DNA from: Arthrobacter sp. ISL-5
GTDB taxonomy: Bacteria; Actinomycetota; Actinomycetes; Actinomycetales; Micrococcaceae
Length of the DNA stretch: 57,492 nt
Assembly (NCBI RefSeq): GCF_018613835.1
Contig: NZ_JAGGPM010000001.1
Coordinates: 1-57,492, forward strand
Reading direction: 5' to 3'
This document shows positions 34,733-43,357 of this stretch, in pieces; position 1 is the first letter of the stretch, and each line of letters opens with the position of its first letter. The translations under genes were made by a program, and so were the position numbers. Below the pieces are notes generated by a model that was not told the DNA's origin, searched no databases, and worked only from the letters and a program-made list of their open reading frames with translations.

Positions 34733-36898
34733 ATGGAAGACCAAACTCAGCACCCTAACCACCATCACGACCACCACGCCGGCCCGGCGCACGACGCCAG
34801 CGGCGGAGCAGCCTCGATGGCGTCCCCCACGGCAGCGGTGGCGACCGCACCCGGGCGCCACGACCATCATGCAGCGCACGGCGCCCAGGATGACCACACG
34901 GTGCACAGCCATGGCCAACACGCCGGGCACAGCACGGCCATGTTCAAGGACCGGTTCTGGCTGACCCTGGTCCTGTCGGTTCCCGTTGTGTACTTCAGCC
35001 CGATGTTCGGGCACCTGCTCGGCTACATGCCGCCCGAGTTCCCCTTTTCGACCTGGATCCCGCCCGTCCTGGGAACGGTGATCTTCCTTTACGGAGGCCA
35101 GCCATTTCTCAAGGGCGGCCTCAACGAGCTCAAATCCCGGAGCCCGGGGATGATGCTGCTGATCGGCATGGCCATCACCGTCGCGTTCGCTGCTTCCTGG
35201 GTAACCAGCCTGGGCATCGGCGGTTTCGACCTGGACTTCTGGTGGGAACTGGCCCTGCTGGTGGCCATCATGCTGCTGGGCCACTGGATCGAAATGCGCG
35301 CCCTCGGCTCCGCCCAGGGAGCCCTGGACGCCCTGGCCGCGCTGCTGCCCGATGAGGCGGAACGCATCACCGACACAGGGACCGAGACCGTCAGGGTCTC
35401 GGAACTACAGGCCGGGGACACCGTCCTGGTCCGGTCCGGCGCCCGGATGCCGGCGGACGGCACCGTCATCGACGGGCAGGCCGAGTTCGACGAATCCATG
35501 ATCACGGGTGAATCCAAGACCGTGCTCCGGTCCGCCGGTGACCCGGTGGTCGCCGGAACCGTCGCGACGGACAACACGGTCAGGGTTCGAGTAACGGCAG
35601 TCGGGAACGACACCGCGCTGGCCGGGATCCAGCGCCTGGTCGCCGAAGCCCAGGCGTCCTCGTCAAAAGCGCAGGCGCTGGCCGACCGGGCAGCGGCGTT
35701 CCTGTTCTACTTCGCCACGGTGGCAGGCCTCATCACCTTCATCGCCTGGACGCTGCTGGGCAGCGTCCCCGACGCGGTCACGCACACCGTCACCGTCCTG
35801 GTGATCGCCTGCCCTCACGCCCTGGGCCTGGCCATCCCGCTGGTCATCGCCATCTCCACCGAACAGGCGGCCCGGGCTGGCGTGCTGATCAAGGACCGGA
35901 TGGCGTTGGAACGCATGCGCACCGTCGACGTCGTCCTGTTCGACAAGACCGGCACCCTCACCAAGGGTGAGCCCGAGCTCAAAGACGTCGCCTCGGCCGG
36001 GGGTGTCAGCAGTGACGAGCTGCTGGCCGTGGCCGCCGCCGTCGAGGCCGACAGTGAACACCCCGTCGCCCGTGCCATCGTGCGGGCAGCCCGCCAACGG
36101 GGCCTGGACATTCCGCAGGCTACAGGCTTTACCTCTATGACAGGCCGGGGCGTCCGCGCCACCATCGAAGGCCGCACCCTCCGGGTCGGCGGCCCCGCCT
36201 TGCTTCGGGAACTCGGCCTCACCGAAGGCGAAACCCTGACAGCGTCCACGCGGGCATGGATGGACCGCGGCGCTGCCGTGCTGCACATCGTGGACGGGAA
36301 CCGGATCCTTGGTGCCGTCAGCCTGGAAGACGCTGTGCGTGCGGAGTCGCGCCAGGCCGTCGCCGCCCTGCAGAAGCGGGGCATCAAGGTCGCCATGATC
36401 ACCGGCGACGCCCGCCAGGTCGCCGCAGCCGTGGGAGCCGAGCTGAACATCGACGAGATCTTCGCCGAAGTCCTGCCCGCGGACAAGGACAAGAAAGTCG
36501 CGGAGCTCCAGGGACGAGGCCTGAAAGTCGCCATGGTCGGCGACGGCGTGAACGACTCCCCGGCGCTGGCCAGGGCCGAGGTCGGCATCGCCATCGGCGC
36601 CGGCACCGACGTCGCGATGGAATCAGCCGGCGTGGTCCTGGCCGGCAATGACCCTCGCGCGGTCCTGTCGATGGTGGACCTGTCCCGGGCCAGCTACCGG
36701 AAGATGTGGCAGAACCTCGTGTGGGCCACCGGCTACAACATCATTTCCGTCCCGCTGGCCGCCGGAGTGCTCGCCTTCGCCGGCGTCGTGCTCTCCCCCG
36801 CCGCCGGCGCGGTCCTGATGTCCGCCTCCACCATCGTCGTCGCCCTGAACGCCCAGCTGCTGCGCCGGCTGAAACTGAACCCCGCCGGGGTCCGCTGA
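34733..36898 (+). CDS. copB: Copper-translocating P1B-type ATPase, CopB class
   Basis: 721 residues. The first 65 residues are His-rich (HHHDHH, HDHHAAH, HSHGQHAGH) and replace the usual CxxC domains. Then eight-helix P1B architecture: TGES actuator loop (ITGESKT), CPH at 360-362, phosphorylation site D404 in DKTGTLT, HP motif (SEHPVARAI) and GDGVNDSPAL. CPH with a His-rich tail defines the CopB (P1B-3) group, which exports copper from the cytoplasm. ATG 34733 follows AGGGAGGA. Expected to be controlled from 34349-34365. Confidence 0.95.
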   Translation: MEDQTQHPNHHHDHHAGPAHDASGGAASMASPTAAVATAPGRHDHHAAHGAQDDHTVHSHGQHAGHSTAMFKDRFWLTLVLSVPVVYFSPMFGHLLGYMPPEFPFSTWIPPVLGTVIFLYGGQPFLKGGLNELKSRSPGMMLLIGMAITVAFAASWVTSLGIGGFDLDFWWELALLVAIMLLGHWIEMRALGSAQGALDALAALLPDEAERITDTGTETVRVSELQAGDTVLVRSGARMPADGTVIDGQAEFDESMITGESKTVLRSAGDPVVAGTVATDNTVRVRVTAVGNDTALAGIQRLVAEAQASSSKAQALADRAAAFLFYFATVAGLITFIAWTLLGSVPDAVTHTVTVLVIACPHALGLAIPLVIAISTEQAARAGVLIKDRMALERMRTVDVVLFDKTGTLTKGEPELKDVASAGGVSSDELLAVAAAVEADSEHPVARAIVRAARQRGLDIPQATGFTSMTGRGVRATIEGRTLRVGGPALLRELGLTEGETLTASTRAWMDRGAAVLHIVDGNRILGAVSLEDAVRAESRQAVAALQKRGIKVAMITGDARQVAAAVGAELNIDEIFAEVLPADKDKKVAELQGRGLKVAMVGDGVNDSPALARAEVGIAIGAGTDVAMESAGVVLAGNDPRAVLSMVDLSRASYRKMWQNLVWATGYNIISVPLAAGVLAFAGVVLSPAAGAVLMSASTIVVALNAQLLRRLKLNPAGVR

Positions 36899-36973
36899 CC
36901 CAGACGGCACCGGGCCACCGGGGTCACAGCCGGTAGCCTAGAAATCACATCCCGAACGGAAAGGAGGAACGTC

Positions 36974-37462
36974 ATGGCCGCATCCCACCGGAAAGCCGCG
37001 CCGGCGTTGCTCCGCCGCACGGGCCTGCTGGCCGGCATCCTTGCGGTCCTCGCCGGGATCCTGGGCATGCACGTCCTCACGGGGACCCACAGCATGCATT
37101 CCCCTGCCGCCCTCACAGCCGGCGCCAGCGGCGCGACGGTCCACACAGGAGCCGCGGCGGGCCATGTCCATGCGGCCCAGGGCGCCGCCGCCACGTCCCC
37201 AACCCACGTTGATTCGGGCAAGCAGGTCGCTGCCAGCTCCTCAGTGGAGCCATGCTCGTGCTCCGACAGCTGCGCGAGCACGCACACGATGACGGTGTCC
37301 TGTACACCGTCGGGGAAAACGGGGTCGCTCTCTGTCCCGTTGCCCGGCACGGCGGTTTTCGACGTTGTCTCCAACGCCCGGGCACCGGGGGCGCTACCCG
37401 CTTCTTATTCCTATCTACCCGGCAGTCCGTCGCCGGGTGAGCTGTCTATCAGCAGAACATAA
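36974..37462 (+). CDS. DUF6153-like membrane-anchored protein
   Basis: 162 residues. One membrane helix after a basic N-terminus (RRTGLLAGILAVLAGILGMHVL), then a Gly/Ala/His/Met-rich region (GTHSMHS, GHVHAAQ) and a cysteine cluster EPCSCSDSCAS...TVSCTPSGK. The GILGMHVLTGTHSMHS signature resembles actinobacterial DUF6153 proteins found beside copper genes. AAAGGAGG lies just upstream. An extracytoplasmic metal-binding role is inferred from residues and neighbours. Confidence 0.78.
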   Translation: MAASHRKAAPALLRRTGLLAGILAVLAGILGMHVLTGTHSMHSPAALTAGASGATVHTGAAAGHVHAAQGAAATSPTHVDSGKQVAASSSVEPCSCSDSCASTHTMTVSCTPSGKTGSLSVPLPGTAVFDVVSNARAPGALPASYSYLPGSPSPGELSISRT

Positions 37463-37615
37463 ACCAAAGGCCGTTTTGCGCCGGGAACGACCAGTTCCGG
37501 CGCGCACACGTCCCTTGCTGAGGCCCCTGCTGTGGCCCTCAGCCCCCGCACCCGCTGATGCACACTTCCCGACGGCGCCATGCGCCCAACGATGATTTGA
37601 AGGACCTCATTTCCC

Positions 37616-38248
37616 ATGAATAAGAAACTTCTGCCTCTGTCCGCCACTGTCATCGCGGCGGCTCTCGCCCTGGCCGGCTGCGCGAGCGGGTCCGGATCCG
37701 GAGCATCCGGCACGTCCATGCCCGGCATGGACCACGGCAGCACCTCCTCCAGTGCCCCCTCCACCAGCGCCCCGGCTTTGGCCACGGAACACAACGCCGC
37801 GGACGTCACGTTCGCCCAGATGATGATCCCGCACCACGCCCAGGCCGTTCAGATGAGCGACATGATGCTGAAGAAGCCGGACATTCCTGCCGAGGTAACG
37901 GCCCTGGCAACCAAGATCAAGGCCGCCCAGGACCCTGAAATCGAAATGATGACCGGCTGGCTCCGGAGCTGGAACGAACCAACACAGCTGCCCTCCGGCC
38001 ACAGCAGCCACAACATGAGCGGCATGATGAGCGACGACGACATGAAGAAACTCGGTGCCGCCCAAGGTACGGAAGCTGCCCGGCTCTTCCTGAAGCAGAT
38101 GATCGCCCACCACGAAGGCGCGATCATGATGGCCAAAACCGAGAACAGCGCCGGTAAGAATACGGACGCGATCAAGCTCAGCAAGGACATCGTGAGCGCG
38201 CAGGAAGCCGAAATCCAGGAAATGCAGAAACTGCTGGCAACCCGCTAG
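37616..38248 (+). CDS. DUF305 lipoprotein
   Basis: 210 residues. Lipoprotein signal ending LALAGCASG, a Ser/Gly/Met linker, then two DUF305 helical repeats carrying MMIPHHAQAVQMSDMML and QMIAHHEGAIMMAKTE. The HH and Met-rich helices are the hallmark of DUF305 proteins often linked to copper or other metals at the cell surface. It closes the copper block and has its own terminator at 38271-38297. Confidence 0.9.
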   Translation: MNKKLLPLSATVIAAALALAGCASGSGSGASGTSMPGMDHGSTSSSAPSTSAPALATEHNAADVTFAQMMIPHHAQAVQMSDMMLKKPDIPAEVTALATKIKAAQDPEIEMMTGWLRSWNEPTQLPSGHSSHNMSGMMSDDDMKKLGAAQGTEAARLFLKQMIAHHEGAIMMAKTENSAGKNTDAIKLSKDIVSAQEAEIQEMQKLLATR

Positions 38249-38270
38249 CCCGCGCGCCGTCCGGCACCTG

Positions 38271-38297
38271 GCCCCTGCCGCCCCTTGCGGCAGGGGC
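38271..38297 (+). terminator. Terminator of the copper block
   Basis: 11-bp perfect stem GCCCCTGCCGC / GCGGCAGGGGC, loop CCCTT, 23 nt after the DUF305 stop. No T run, so it may be weak. Confidence 0.6.
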
Positions 38298-38378
38298 GGT
38301 GTCGCCGCCTGCTGCCCTTCCTTCCTGCACCCGAGTCACGCCCCGCGCCGATGGGGCGGTATTGTTTCCCAGTGGGTT

Positions 38379-38426
38379 TTCCCTTCCCGGATCGGCCCGG
38401 CGCAAGGCTGGCCCGAGGGAAGGGAA
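38379..38426 (+). promoter_or_regulatory. Leader hairpin covering the ftsW-like ribosome binding site
   Basis: TTCCCTTCCC (38379-38388) pairs perfectly with GGGAAGGGAA (38417-38426), with further pairing TCGGCC/GGCC inside. The right arm is the only Shine-Dalgarno-like sequence upstream of the FtsW-type gene, so folding would hide it. Confidence 0.5.
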
Positions 38427-38439
38427 CAGTGATGAGTAA

Positions 38440-39663
38440 GTGACCGCCAGGTATCCGTCGACTCGTGTGACCGAGAGCCGTGACGTGTTCGCCCGCGTCG
38501 GCCGTTGGCTCGGGGACGAATCGGGAGACCGCACCAGGCCAATCATCCTGGCCGTAGTGCTGATACTGGCGGCGATCGGGCTGGTCCAGGTCGCCTCGGC
38601 ATCATTCGTCGAGTCGGTCGCGAACGGGCTCAACCCCTACGACCTGCCCCTGAAGCAAGGCATGTGGACGGTGGGCGGCGTGCTCATCATGTTCGGCCTG
38701 GCACGCCTCCCGGCCCGGCATATCCGGAAACTCGCCTGGCCCCTGCTGGTGGCCGCCATTGTTTCCCTCGGCCTGGTGTTCACGCCCCTGGGCATGACCG
38801 TGAACGGCAACCGGAACTGGCTGAGTTTCGGCGGGTTAACCGTCCAGCCGTCCGAGTTCGCCAAACTCGCGCTCATCGTCTGGGCGGCAGCCGTCCTCTC
38901 CCGCAAACAAACATTGCTCCGCGAGTGGAAGCACGCCGTCATCCCGGTGGTCCTCCCCGCCGGTGCGCTCATCGTCGGACTCGTCGCGCTCGGCCGCGAC
39001 CTTGGCACGGCCATGATCATCATGATGATCCTCGCCGCTGCCATGTTTTACGGCGGCGTACGGATGAAGGTCTTCGGCGTCGCCGGCGCCTTCGGCACGG
39101 TGGGTGTCCTCGTCCTGGCGGCCACCAGCGGCAACCGCGTCGACCGCATTTCGTCCTGGCTCGGCATGGGCTCGGCTGACGACGCTCAGGGCGTCGGCTA
39201 CCAGGCGTTGAACGGCCAGTACGCACTGGCCTCGGGCGGGTGGTTCGGGGTAGGCCTCGGCCAGAGCCGGCAAAAATGGAACTGGATCCCTGAAGCCCAC
39301 AACGACTTCATTTTCACGATCCTCGGCGAAGAACTCGGGTTGGCCGGCACGCTCTTGATCCTCGGGCTATTTACCGTGCTCGCCATCGCAGTTTTCAAAG
39401 TCATCGCCCGGACCCAGGACACGTTCGCCCGCATCGTGTCCTCCAGCGTGATTACCTGGATCATAGGCCAGGCCATAGTGAACATCGCCATGGTCAGTGG
39501 GCTGCTTCCCGTCATCGGCGTGCCGTTGCCGTTCATCTCCTACGGCGGCTCCGCCATGGTCTCCTCGCTCGCAGGGATCGGCATGATCCTCGCCGTCACC
39601 CGCACGGAACCAGTAGCAGTCCGCGGCCCCCGGCCGAAGAAACGTACGTTGGTTGCCCTGTGA
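38440..39663 (+). CDS. FtsW/RodA-type peptidoglycan polymerase
   Basis: 407 residues, about ten membrane helices. SEDS-family motifs: GNRNWLSFGGLTVQPSEFAKLALI, LGRDLGTA, WNWIPEAHNDFIFTILGEELGL and the closing PLPFISYGGSAMVSSLAGIGM. Polymerises glycan strands from lipid II with a partner transpeptidase. Outside any division cluster here, so it is probably a paralogue. It begins at GTG 38440, which overlaps the stop of a three-codon reading frame (ATG 38432, then AGT, AAG, TGA); that frame, not this gene, has properly spaced AAGGGA. Confidence 0.88.
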   Translation: MTARYPSTRVTESRDVFARVGRWLGDESGDRTRPIILAVVLILAAIGLVQVASASFVESVANGLNPYDLPLKQGMWTVGGVLIMFGLARLPARHIRKLAWPLLVAAIVSLGLVFTPLGMTVNGNRNWLSFGGLTVQPSEFAKLALIVWAAAVLSRKQTLLREWKHAVIPVVLPAGALIVGLVALGRDLGTAMIIMMILAAAMFYGGVRMKVFGVAGAFGTVGVLVLAATSGNRVDRISSWLGMGSADDAQGVGYQALNGQYALASGGWFGVGLGQSRQKWNWIPEAHNDFIFTILGEELGLAGTLLILGLFTVLAIAVFKVIARTQDTFARIVSSSVITWIIGQAIVNIAMVSGLLPVIGVPLPFISYGGSAMVSSLAGIGMILAVTRTEPVAVRGPRPKKRTLVAL

Positions 39664-39684
39664 CGACGGCGACAATTTCACTTC

Positions 39685-40239
39685 TCAGGCGGTGAACGTC
39701 ACGTCTTTCGCGTCCCTGACCTGTGCGGTACGGCCGGGAGCCGTGTGGTACTTCCAGTAGAGGTTCGTGTGCGCAATGACTTTGTCCGGCGGCGGGGCGC
39801 CCCACGCGCTCTGATCCTCCGTCGTGTGTGCATCGCCGACGAGCGTGACGTCGTAGCCGCGAACAAAGGCCCCATGGATCGTGGACCGGATGCATTCATC
39901 CGTCTGAGCGCCAGTCACGACCAGGCGACCTACCCCTGCTTTGGCCAAGACGTCTTCCAGATCGGTGTCTTCGAAGGAGTCCGGAAACGACTTGTGCACC
40001 AACGGTTCCGGCTCCTGGCGTGCCAGCTCCGGGACGTACTTCCAGTCGTCGCTCCCCCGCTCCAGCTGGTCGTCGGAGTGCTGGACCCAGACGATCGGGG
40101 CGCCAGCGTCGCGTGCCTTGTCGACCAGCGTGCCGATGTTGGCGATGACCGAGTCGCGCTGGTGAACGTCGGCCACCACGCCCACCTGGACATCGATGAC
40201 CATCAAGGCGGTGTTGGGTCGATCTGGCAGTGTGGTCAT
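39685..40239 (-). CDS. Isochorismatase-family cysteine hydrolase
   Basis: 184 residues. The Asp-Lys-Cys triad is visible in LMVIDVQ, LVHKSFPDSFEDT and VTGAQTDECIRSTIHGA. Substrate unknown; the family includes nicotinamidases and isochorismatases. It has a good ribosome binding site (GGAGATC, then ATG 40239). Convergent with the FtsW-like gene with only 21 bp between them. Confidence 0.9.
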   Translation of the reverse strand: MTTLPDRPNTALMVIDVQVGVVADVHQRDSVIANIGTLVDKARDAGAPIVWVQHSDDQLERGSDDWKYVPELARQEPEPLVHKSFPDSFEDTDLEDVLAKAGVGRLVVTGAQTDECIRSTIHGAFVRGYDVTLVGDAHTTEDQSAWGAPPPDKVIAHTNLYWKYHTAPGRTAQVRDAKDVTFTA

Positions 40240-40494
40240 GACGATCTCCTCTGATGTTGGGCGGGCCCTGCCACTCGATCATGATAAGCCGGTCCGACGG
40301 CGTCGGCTCCTGTCCGGACGGTGCTTTGCGGATTGAAATCCAGAGTCGGGACGCGTTAATTGCGGGCCAGATAGTCGGGGTCCGAGTAGGGCACCCCATG
40401 TGGGGGTAGCGCCCCTGTCGTTTGCCCAGATTCTCCCGGCTTTCCCTAGGGTGGTGCCGCCAGACTCGATTATCTGGACGAAACGGGCACCCTC

Positions 40495-41142
40495 ATGCAG
40501 CACAATCTCAAGACCTACTCGTTTCCGCTCGGCGCGGGAAAGCAATGCCCCTCGGGAACGTTCCACCTGGACCTGGCATCGGGCCGCTGCGACTGGTCCG
40601 ACGGCCTGTTCGCCATCCACGGCTACGCCCGCGGGGAAGTCGTCCCCACCGAGGCACTGATCATGGCCCACAAGCATCCGGAGGACCGCGGGCCTGTCCG
40701 CGAGCTGCTCAATGAAATCCGTTCGAGCGGGGGGCAGGGAGCCCTCTTCCACCGCATCATCGACTGCCAGGGGCGAGAGCATCGTGTGCTGACCCTGGCG
40801 CAGGCCTGCGAAGGCCATGGACCGGTGACGGCGATTCAGGGCGTGGTGATGGACCTTACCCGGACAGTGGCGGCGGAAGCCAGCCGGGAAGCCGCAGCGG
40901 CAGTGGCCGGGGCTTACGCCAACAAGGCAACCATCGAGCAGGCCAAGGGAATCATCATGGGCCGCCTGGACGTTCCGGCAAACGAAGCCTTCACCATCCT
41001 CGCTGCCCGAAGCCAGCACACCAACACGAAACTCGCCGCCGTCGCGGCTGAGCTTGTCGATGCAGCGGGCCAGGGGAAGGTGACGGCGGCCCTGCAACGC
41101 TGGGGGATTTCAGAGCCTGCCGGAACACGCATATGGTCCTGA
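40495..41142 (+). CDS. PAS-ANTAR regulatory protein
   Basis: 215 residues. An N-terminal PAS domain (about 25-125: CDWSDGLFAIHGYARGEVVP, VRELLNEIRSSGGQGALFHRI) is followed by a C-terminal ANTAR domain (about 140-205: KATIEQAKGIIMGRLDVPANEAFTILAARSQHTNTKLAAVAAELV). ANTAR proteins bind paired hairpins in mRNA leaders and act as antiterminators; here the sensor is fused to the RNA-binding part. No histidine kinase or obvious target leader is adjacent. Confidence 0.9.
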   Translation: MQHNLKTYSFPLGAGKQCPSGTFHLDLASGRCDWSDGLFAIHGYARGEVVPTEALIMAHKHPEDRGPVRELLNEIRSSGGQGALFHRIIDCQGREHRVLTLAQACEGHGPVTAIQGVVMDLTRTVAAEASREAAAAVAGAYANKATIEQAKGIIMGRLDVPANEAFTILAARSQHTNTKLAAVAAELVDAAGQGKVTAALQRWGISEPAGTRIWS

Positions 41143-41154
41143 CGTCGGCCGCAT

Positions 41155-41538
41155 TCAGCGGGCGTCTCTTCGCCGGCGTCCCGACTCGGGGTCGGCTTGA
41201 CCCTGCGATGGCGGCGACCCGCTCGGGGCAATAAGGAGCTCACCGAGCCTGGCTGCTTCAGCATGCGAGAGCCACACGGAGAACGGGTGGTCGTCGTCCA
41301 TCCGCTCGATCGTCAACGTAACACCGTTGCCCCGCCCGCCAACAAGATAGTCCGCCAGGGCCGGCGCCAGGTCCGGTCCCATCAGAATGCTCCCCTCGCG
41401 CCCCGTGCAATCCCAGCGTTCGCCTGCGTCCAGCGCACGCTTGTGCTCTCCGCAGACCAGCGCTGTGACCCTCGAGTCGGCCGACACGAAACGATCAGCC
41501 GAAGGATTAGGGCATCGAAGCACCTGGCATCCAGTCAT
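41155..41538 (-). CDS. Hypothetical protein with Cys/His metal-site-like motif
   Basis: 127 residues, cytoplasmic. The N-terminus has C4-x4-C9 (CQVLRC) and later C29-x2-H32 (CGEH), spacing that suggests a small zinc site. The middle (GSILMGPDLAPALADYLV, TLTIERMDDDHPFSVWLSHAEAARLGELL) alternates strands and helices; the tail is polar. ATG 41538 has GGAAGGAG at ideal spacing, so the gene is real. Family not recognised. Confidence 0.75.
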   Translation of the reverse strand: MTGCQVLRCPNPSADRFVSADSRVTALVCGEHKRALDAGERWDCTGREGSILMGPDLAPALADYLVGGRGNGVTLTIERMDDDHPFSVWLSHAEAARLGELLIAPSGSPPSQGQADPESGRRRRDAR

Positions 41539-41934
41539 CGCTGCTCCTTCCTGGCCGTATCGCTGCCTGGGCCGCGTCCCTGCTGGAGCATGTCCCGGCC
41601 CGCAACTCCAGGATTCGATAGACGGCTACGTTCCCCCCGGAAGACTCCACTCTCGCTGGTCCGCCTTGGGAAAATCCCGGAGCCATGATGCCCCCTTGTG
41701 CTCCGGACGCCCTGATCAAGGGGGCCGGCGTACACGGCGCCCGAAGCCTGGGAGGAATTCCGGGAACCGGAGCCCGGAAAGACAGCACGGAAGGGCAGTC
41801 CCTCGTTCCTTCGTCCGGACGGGTGTGCACGACGACCGTCGAGACGGGAACAGGGACCCGTCAGCATCCCCTGGAAATGGTCGATCCTAAAGTGCCCCGC
41901 GCAGGCGGCATGTCCCCTTATATCGCGGGACCGG
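41539..41934. other. 396-bp region without a supported gene
   Basis: Reading frames exist on both strands but none has a ribosome binding site, leaderless box or recognisable domain. No clear terminator or repeat seen. Confidence 0.5.
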
Positions 41935-42198
41935 TCAGACCCGGCTTCTGCGGGTGACTGCACCGAAGATCAGCAGCACGATGACGGCGCCCAGGATGGA
42001 CAGCAGCCATGTCCTGAGGTCAAAGAATTCACCAAGACCCCCGCCGAAGACCAGGGATCCGATCCAGCCGCCGAGTATCGCCCCGACTACGCCCAGGACC
42101 AAGGTCAACAGCCACCCGCCGCCCTGCCTCCCCGGAAGAATGGCTTTGGCTATGGCTCCTGCAATCAGGCCGAGCAGGAGAAATCCGAGAAATCCCAT
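41935..42198 (-). CDS. GlsB/YeaQ/YmgE-family stress membrane protein
   Basis: 87 residues with three membrane helices and the family's glycine-rich pattern (GLIAGAIAKAILPGRQGGGWLLTLVLG, GAILGGWIGSLVFG). These proteins are induced by general stress; function unknown. The ribosome binding site GGAAGGAA precedes ATG 42198. It is divergent from the CsbD-like gene, another stress protein. Confidence 0.92.
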   Translation of the reverse strand: MGFLGFLLLGLIAGAIAKAILPGRQGGGWLLTLVLGVVGAILGGWIGSLVFGGGLGEFFDLRTWLLSILGAVIVLLIFGAVTRRSRV

Positions 42199-42354
42199 GA
42201 CGCACTTCCTTCCAACACACGTACCGCTGGCATGTCGCCAACCGTATTTATGAGTTAATCAGTATGCTTAGTATCTGGCAAGCTTTTGGCTTATGATGAG
42301 GCTGTAAGCCGCCGGCGGATCCGTCGACGGAAGCCAACGGCGAGGGGAGACACC

Positions 42355-42528
42355 ATGGGTTTGGATGACAAGATCGAAAACACCGCCGAGAAACTCGGAG
42401 GCAAGGGCAAGGAAGCCGCCGGCGAGGCTACGGGCGACGAGAGCCTGAAAGCCGAAGGCCAGGGCGACCAGGCCAAATCAGACCTGAAACAAGCCGGCGA
42501 AAAGGTCAAGGACGCGTTCAAGGAATAA
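42355..42528 (+). CDS. CsbD-like stress protein
   Basis: 57 residues, highly charged: GLDDKIENTAEKLGGKGKEA followed by GDESLKAEGQGDQAKSDLKQAGEKVKDAF, the CsbD repeat pattern of Lys/Glu/Gly helices. ATG 42355 follows GAGGGGAGA; the frame is open further upstream but without family sequence. Confidence 0.9.
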   Translation: MGLDDKIENTAEKLGGKGKEAAGEATGDESLKAEGQGDQAKSDLKQAGEKVKDAFKE

Positions 42529-42544
42529 CCGGCCGACGGGACTG

Positions 42545-42583
42545 AAGAAGGGTGCAGCCCCACACCGGCGCCGCACCCTTCTT
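42545..42583 (+). terminator. Terminator of the CsbD-like gene
   Basis: 11-bp stem AAGAAGGGTGC / GCACCCTTCTT with a 17-nt loop, ending in a short T-rich tail, 16 nt after the stop. Confidence 0.75.
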
Positions 42584-43029
42584 GTCTGTGCTGACGGCAC
42601 GGATATTCGCGGCAGGACGAGTGGTCTGCCCGCCGGTGCGTGACGTCCGTGCGCCCAGGGAAGTCTCTTGTCAGGCCATGGGGGCGGTGCTATAACAAGC
42701 CGTATCAGCCGTCGTGGGCCGGTTGGCGCCGTGTCGTAAGCCGGTTAGTGCCATAGAGGATCGAATGTAAGACCAGGGGGTCGGTGACAGCAAGTCACGC
42801 CTGATGGGCCGGGACGGGATGCTGGGACACGCTCAGGATGCCACTCGGGCGAAGAGCTTTTAGAGAACGCCACAGCGCAGCGTCGCGCATGTGCAGCACC
42901 ATTAGCGCGCGGAATATCTGTCCCGCAAAGTGGTCCCCGGTTAGTACCTTCCGGAGACCGCGTCACCCAAAGCTGCAGAGGGAGACAGCAGCACCAGAAG
43001 CCATTCACCTGGCTGTTGATCGGATTCCA
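42584..43029. other. 446-bp region without a supported gene
   Basis: A plus-strand frame from ATG 42838 is open into the next gene, but its first 60 residues are Arg/Pro-rich and look non-coding. GAGGGAG at 42979 has no start codon at a usable distance. Nothing else recognised. Confidence 0.5.
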
Positions 43030-43278
43030 GTGGATCAGGCGACGATCGTCGGCTATGCCCTCACCTATATCGCGGCAATTATTGCCGTTTTCCTCATGTT
43101 CCTGCCCGCTTTCATCCTCTTTGCCCTCCTCCTGCTCGTGGCAGCAGCGGTGCAATTGGTGATCCTCTTCTTGAACGCCATGGCCGTCGGGCTGTACCGG
43201 AGCCTTGGGAGAGCGCATCGGAACATGACCGACCGGTGGCACCGGACCCGGGGAGGCGGCAAACTGGTCCCGCATTGA
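43030..43278 (+). CDS. Small membrane protein
   Basis: About 82 residues from GTG 43030. Two hydrophobic helices (IVGYALTYIAAIIAVFLMF and ILFALLLLVAAAVQLVILF) are followed by a basic tail (RAHRNMTDRWHRTRGGGK) that should face the cytoplasm. No clear ribosome binding site, so the start is a guess. No family recognised. Confidence 0.45.
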   Translation: MDQATIVGYALTYIAAIIAVFLMFLPAFILFALLLLVAAAVQLVILFLNAMAVGLYRSLGRAHRNMTDRWHRTRGGGKLVPH

Positions 43279-43344
43279 CCGGCGCCGGCCGGGTCTGATG
43301 CCGCGGCAAGACGTCCGCTCGTCCTGACATGCCGCAGGCGGCCC

Positions 43345-43350
43345 TATGAT
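43345..43350 (+). promoter_or_regulatory. -10 box of a leaderless promoter
   Basis: TATGAT, 7 nt before ATG 43358; the best match to the TATAAT consensus in the window. Confidence 0.55.
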
Positions 43351-43357
43351 GGCTGGC

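Noticed and set aside
32239..38248. Genomic island inserted at tRNA-Thr
   Set aside because: No integrase and no repeated tRNA 3' end could be found in the window; the copper block may simply be variable chromosome.
41535..41963. 142-residue minus-strand reading frame
   Set aside because: No ribosome binding site, low-quality composition, and it overlaps the starts of two genes with good signals.
42838..43029. N-terminal extension of the small membrane protein
   Set aside because: Arg/Pro-rich, unlike coding sequence around it, and without a start signal at ATG 42838.
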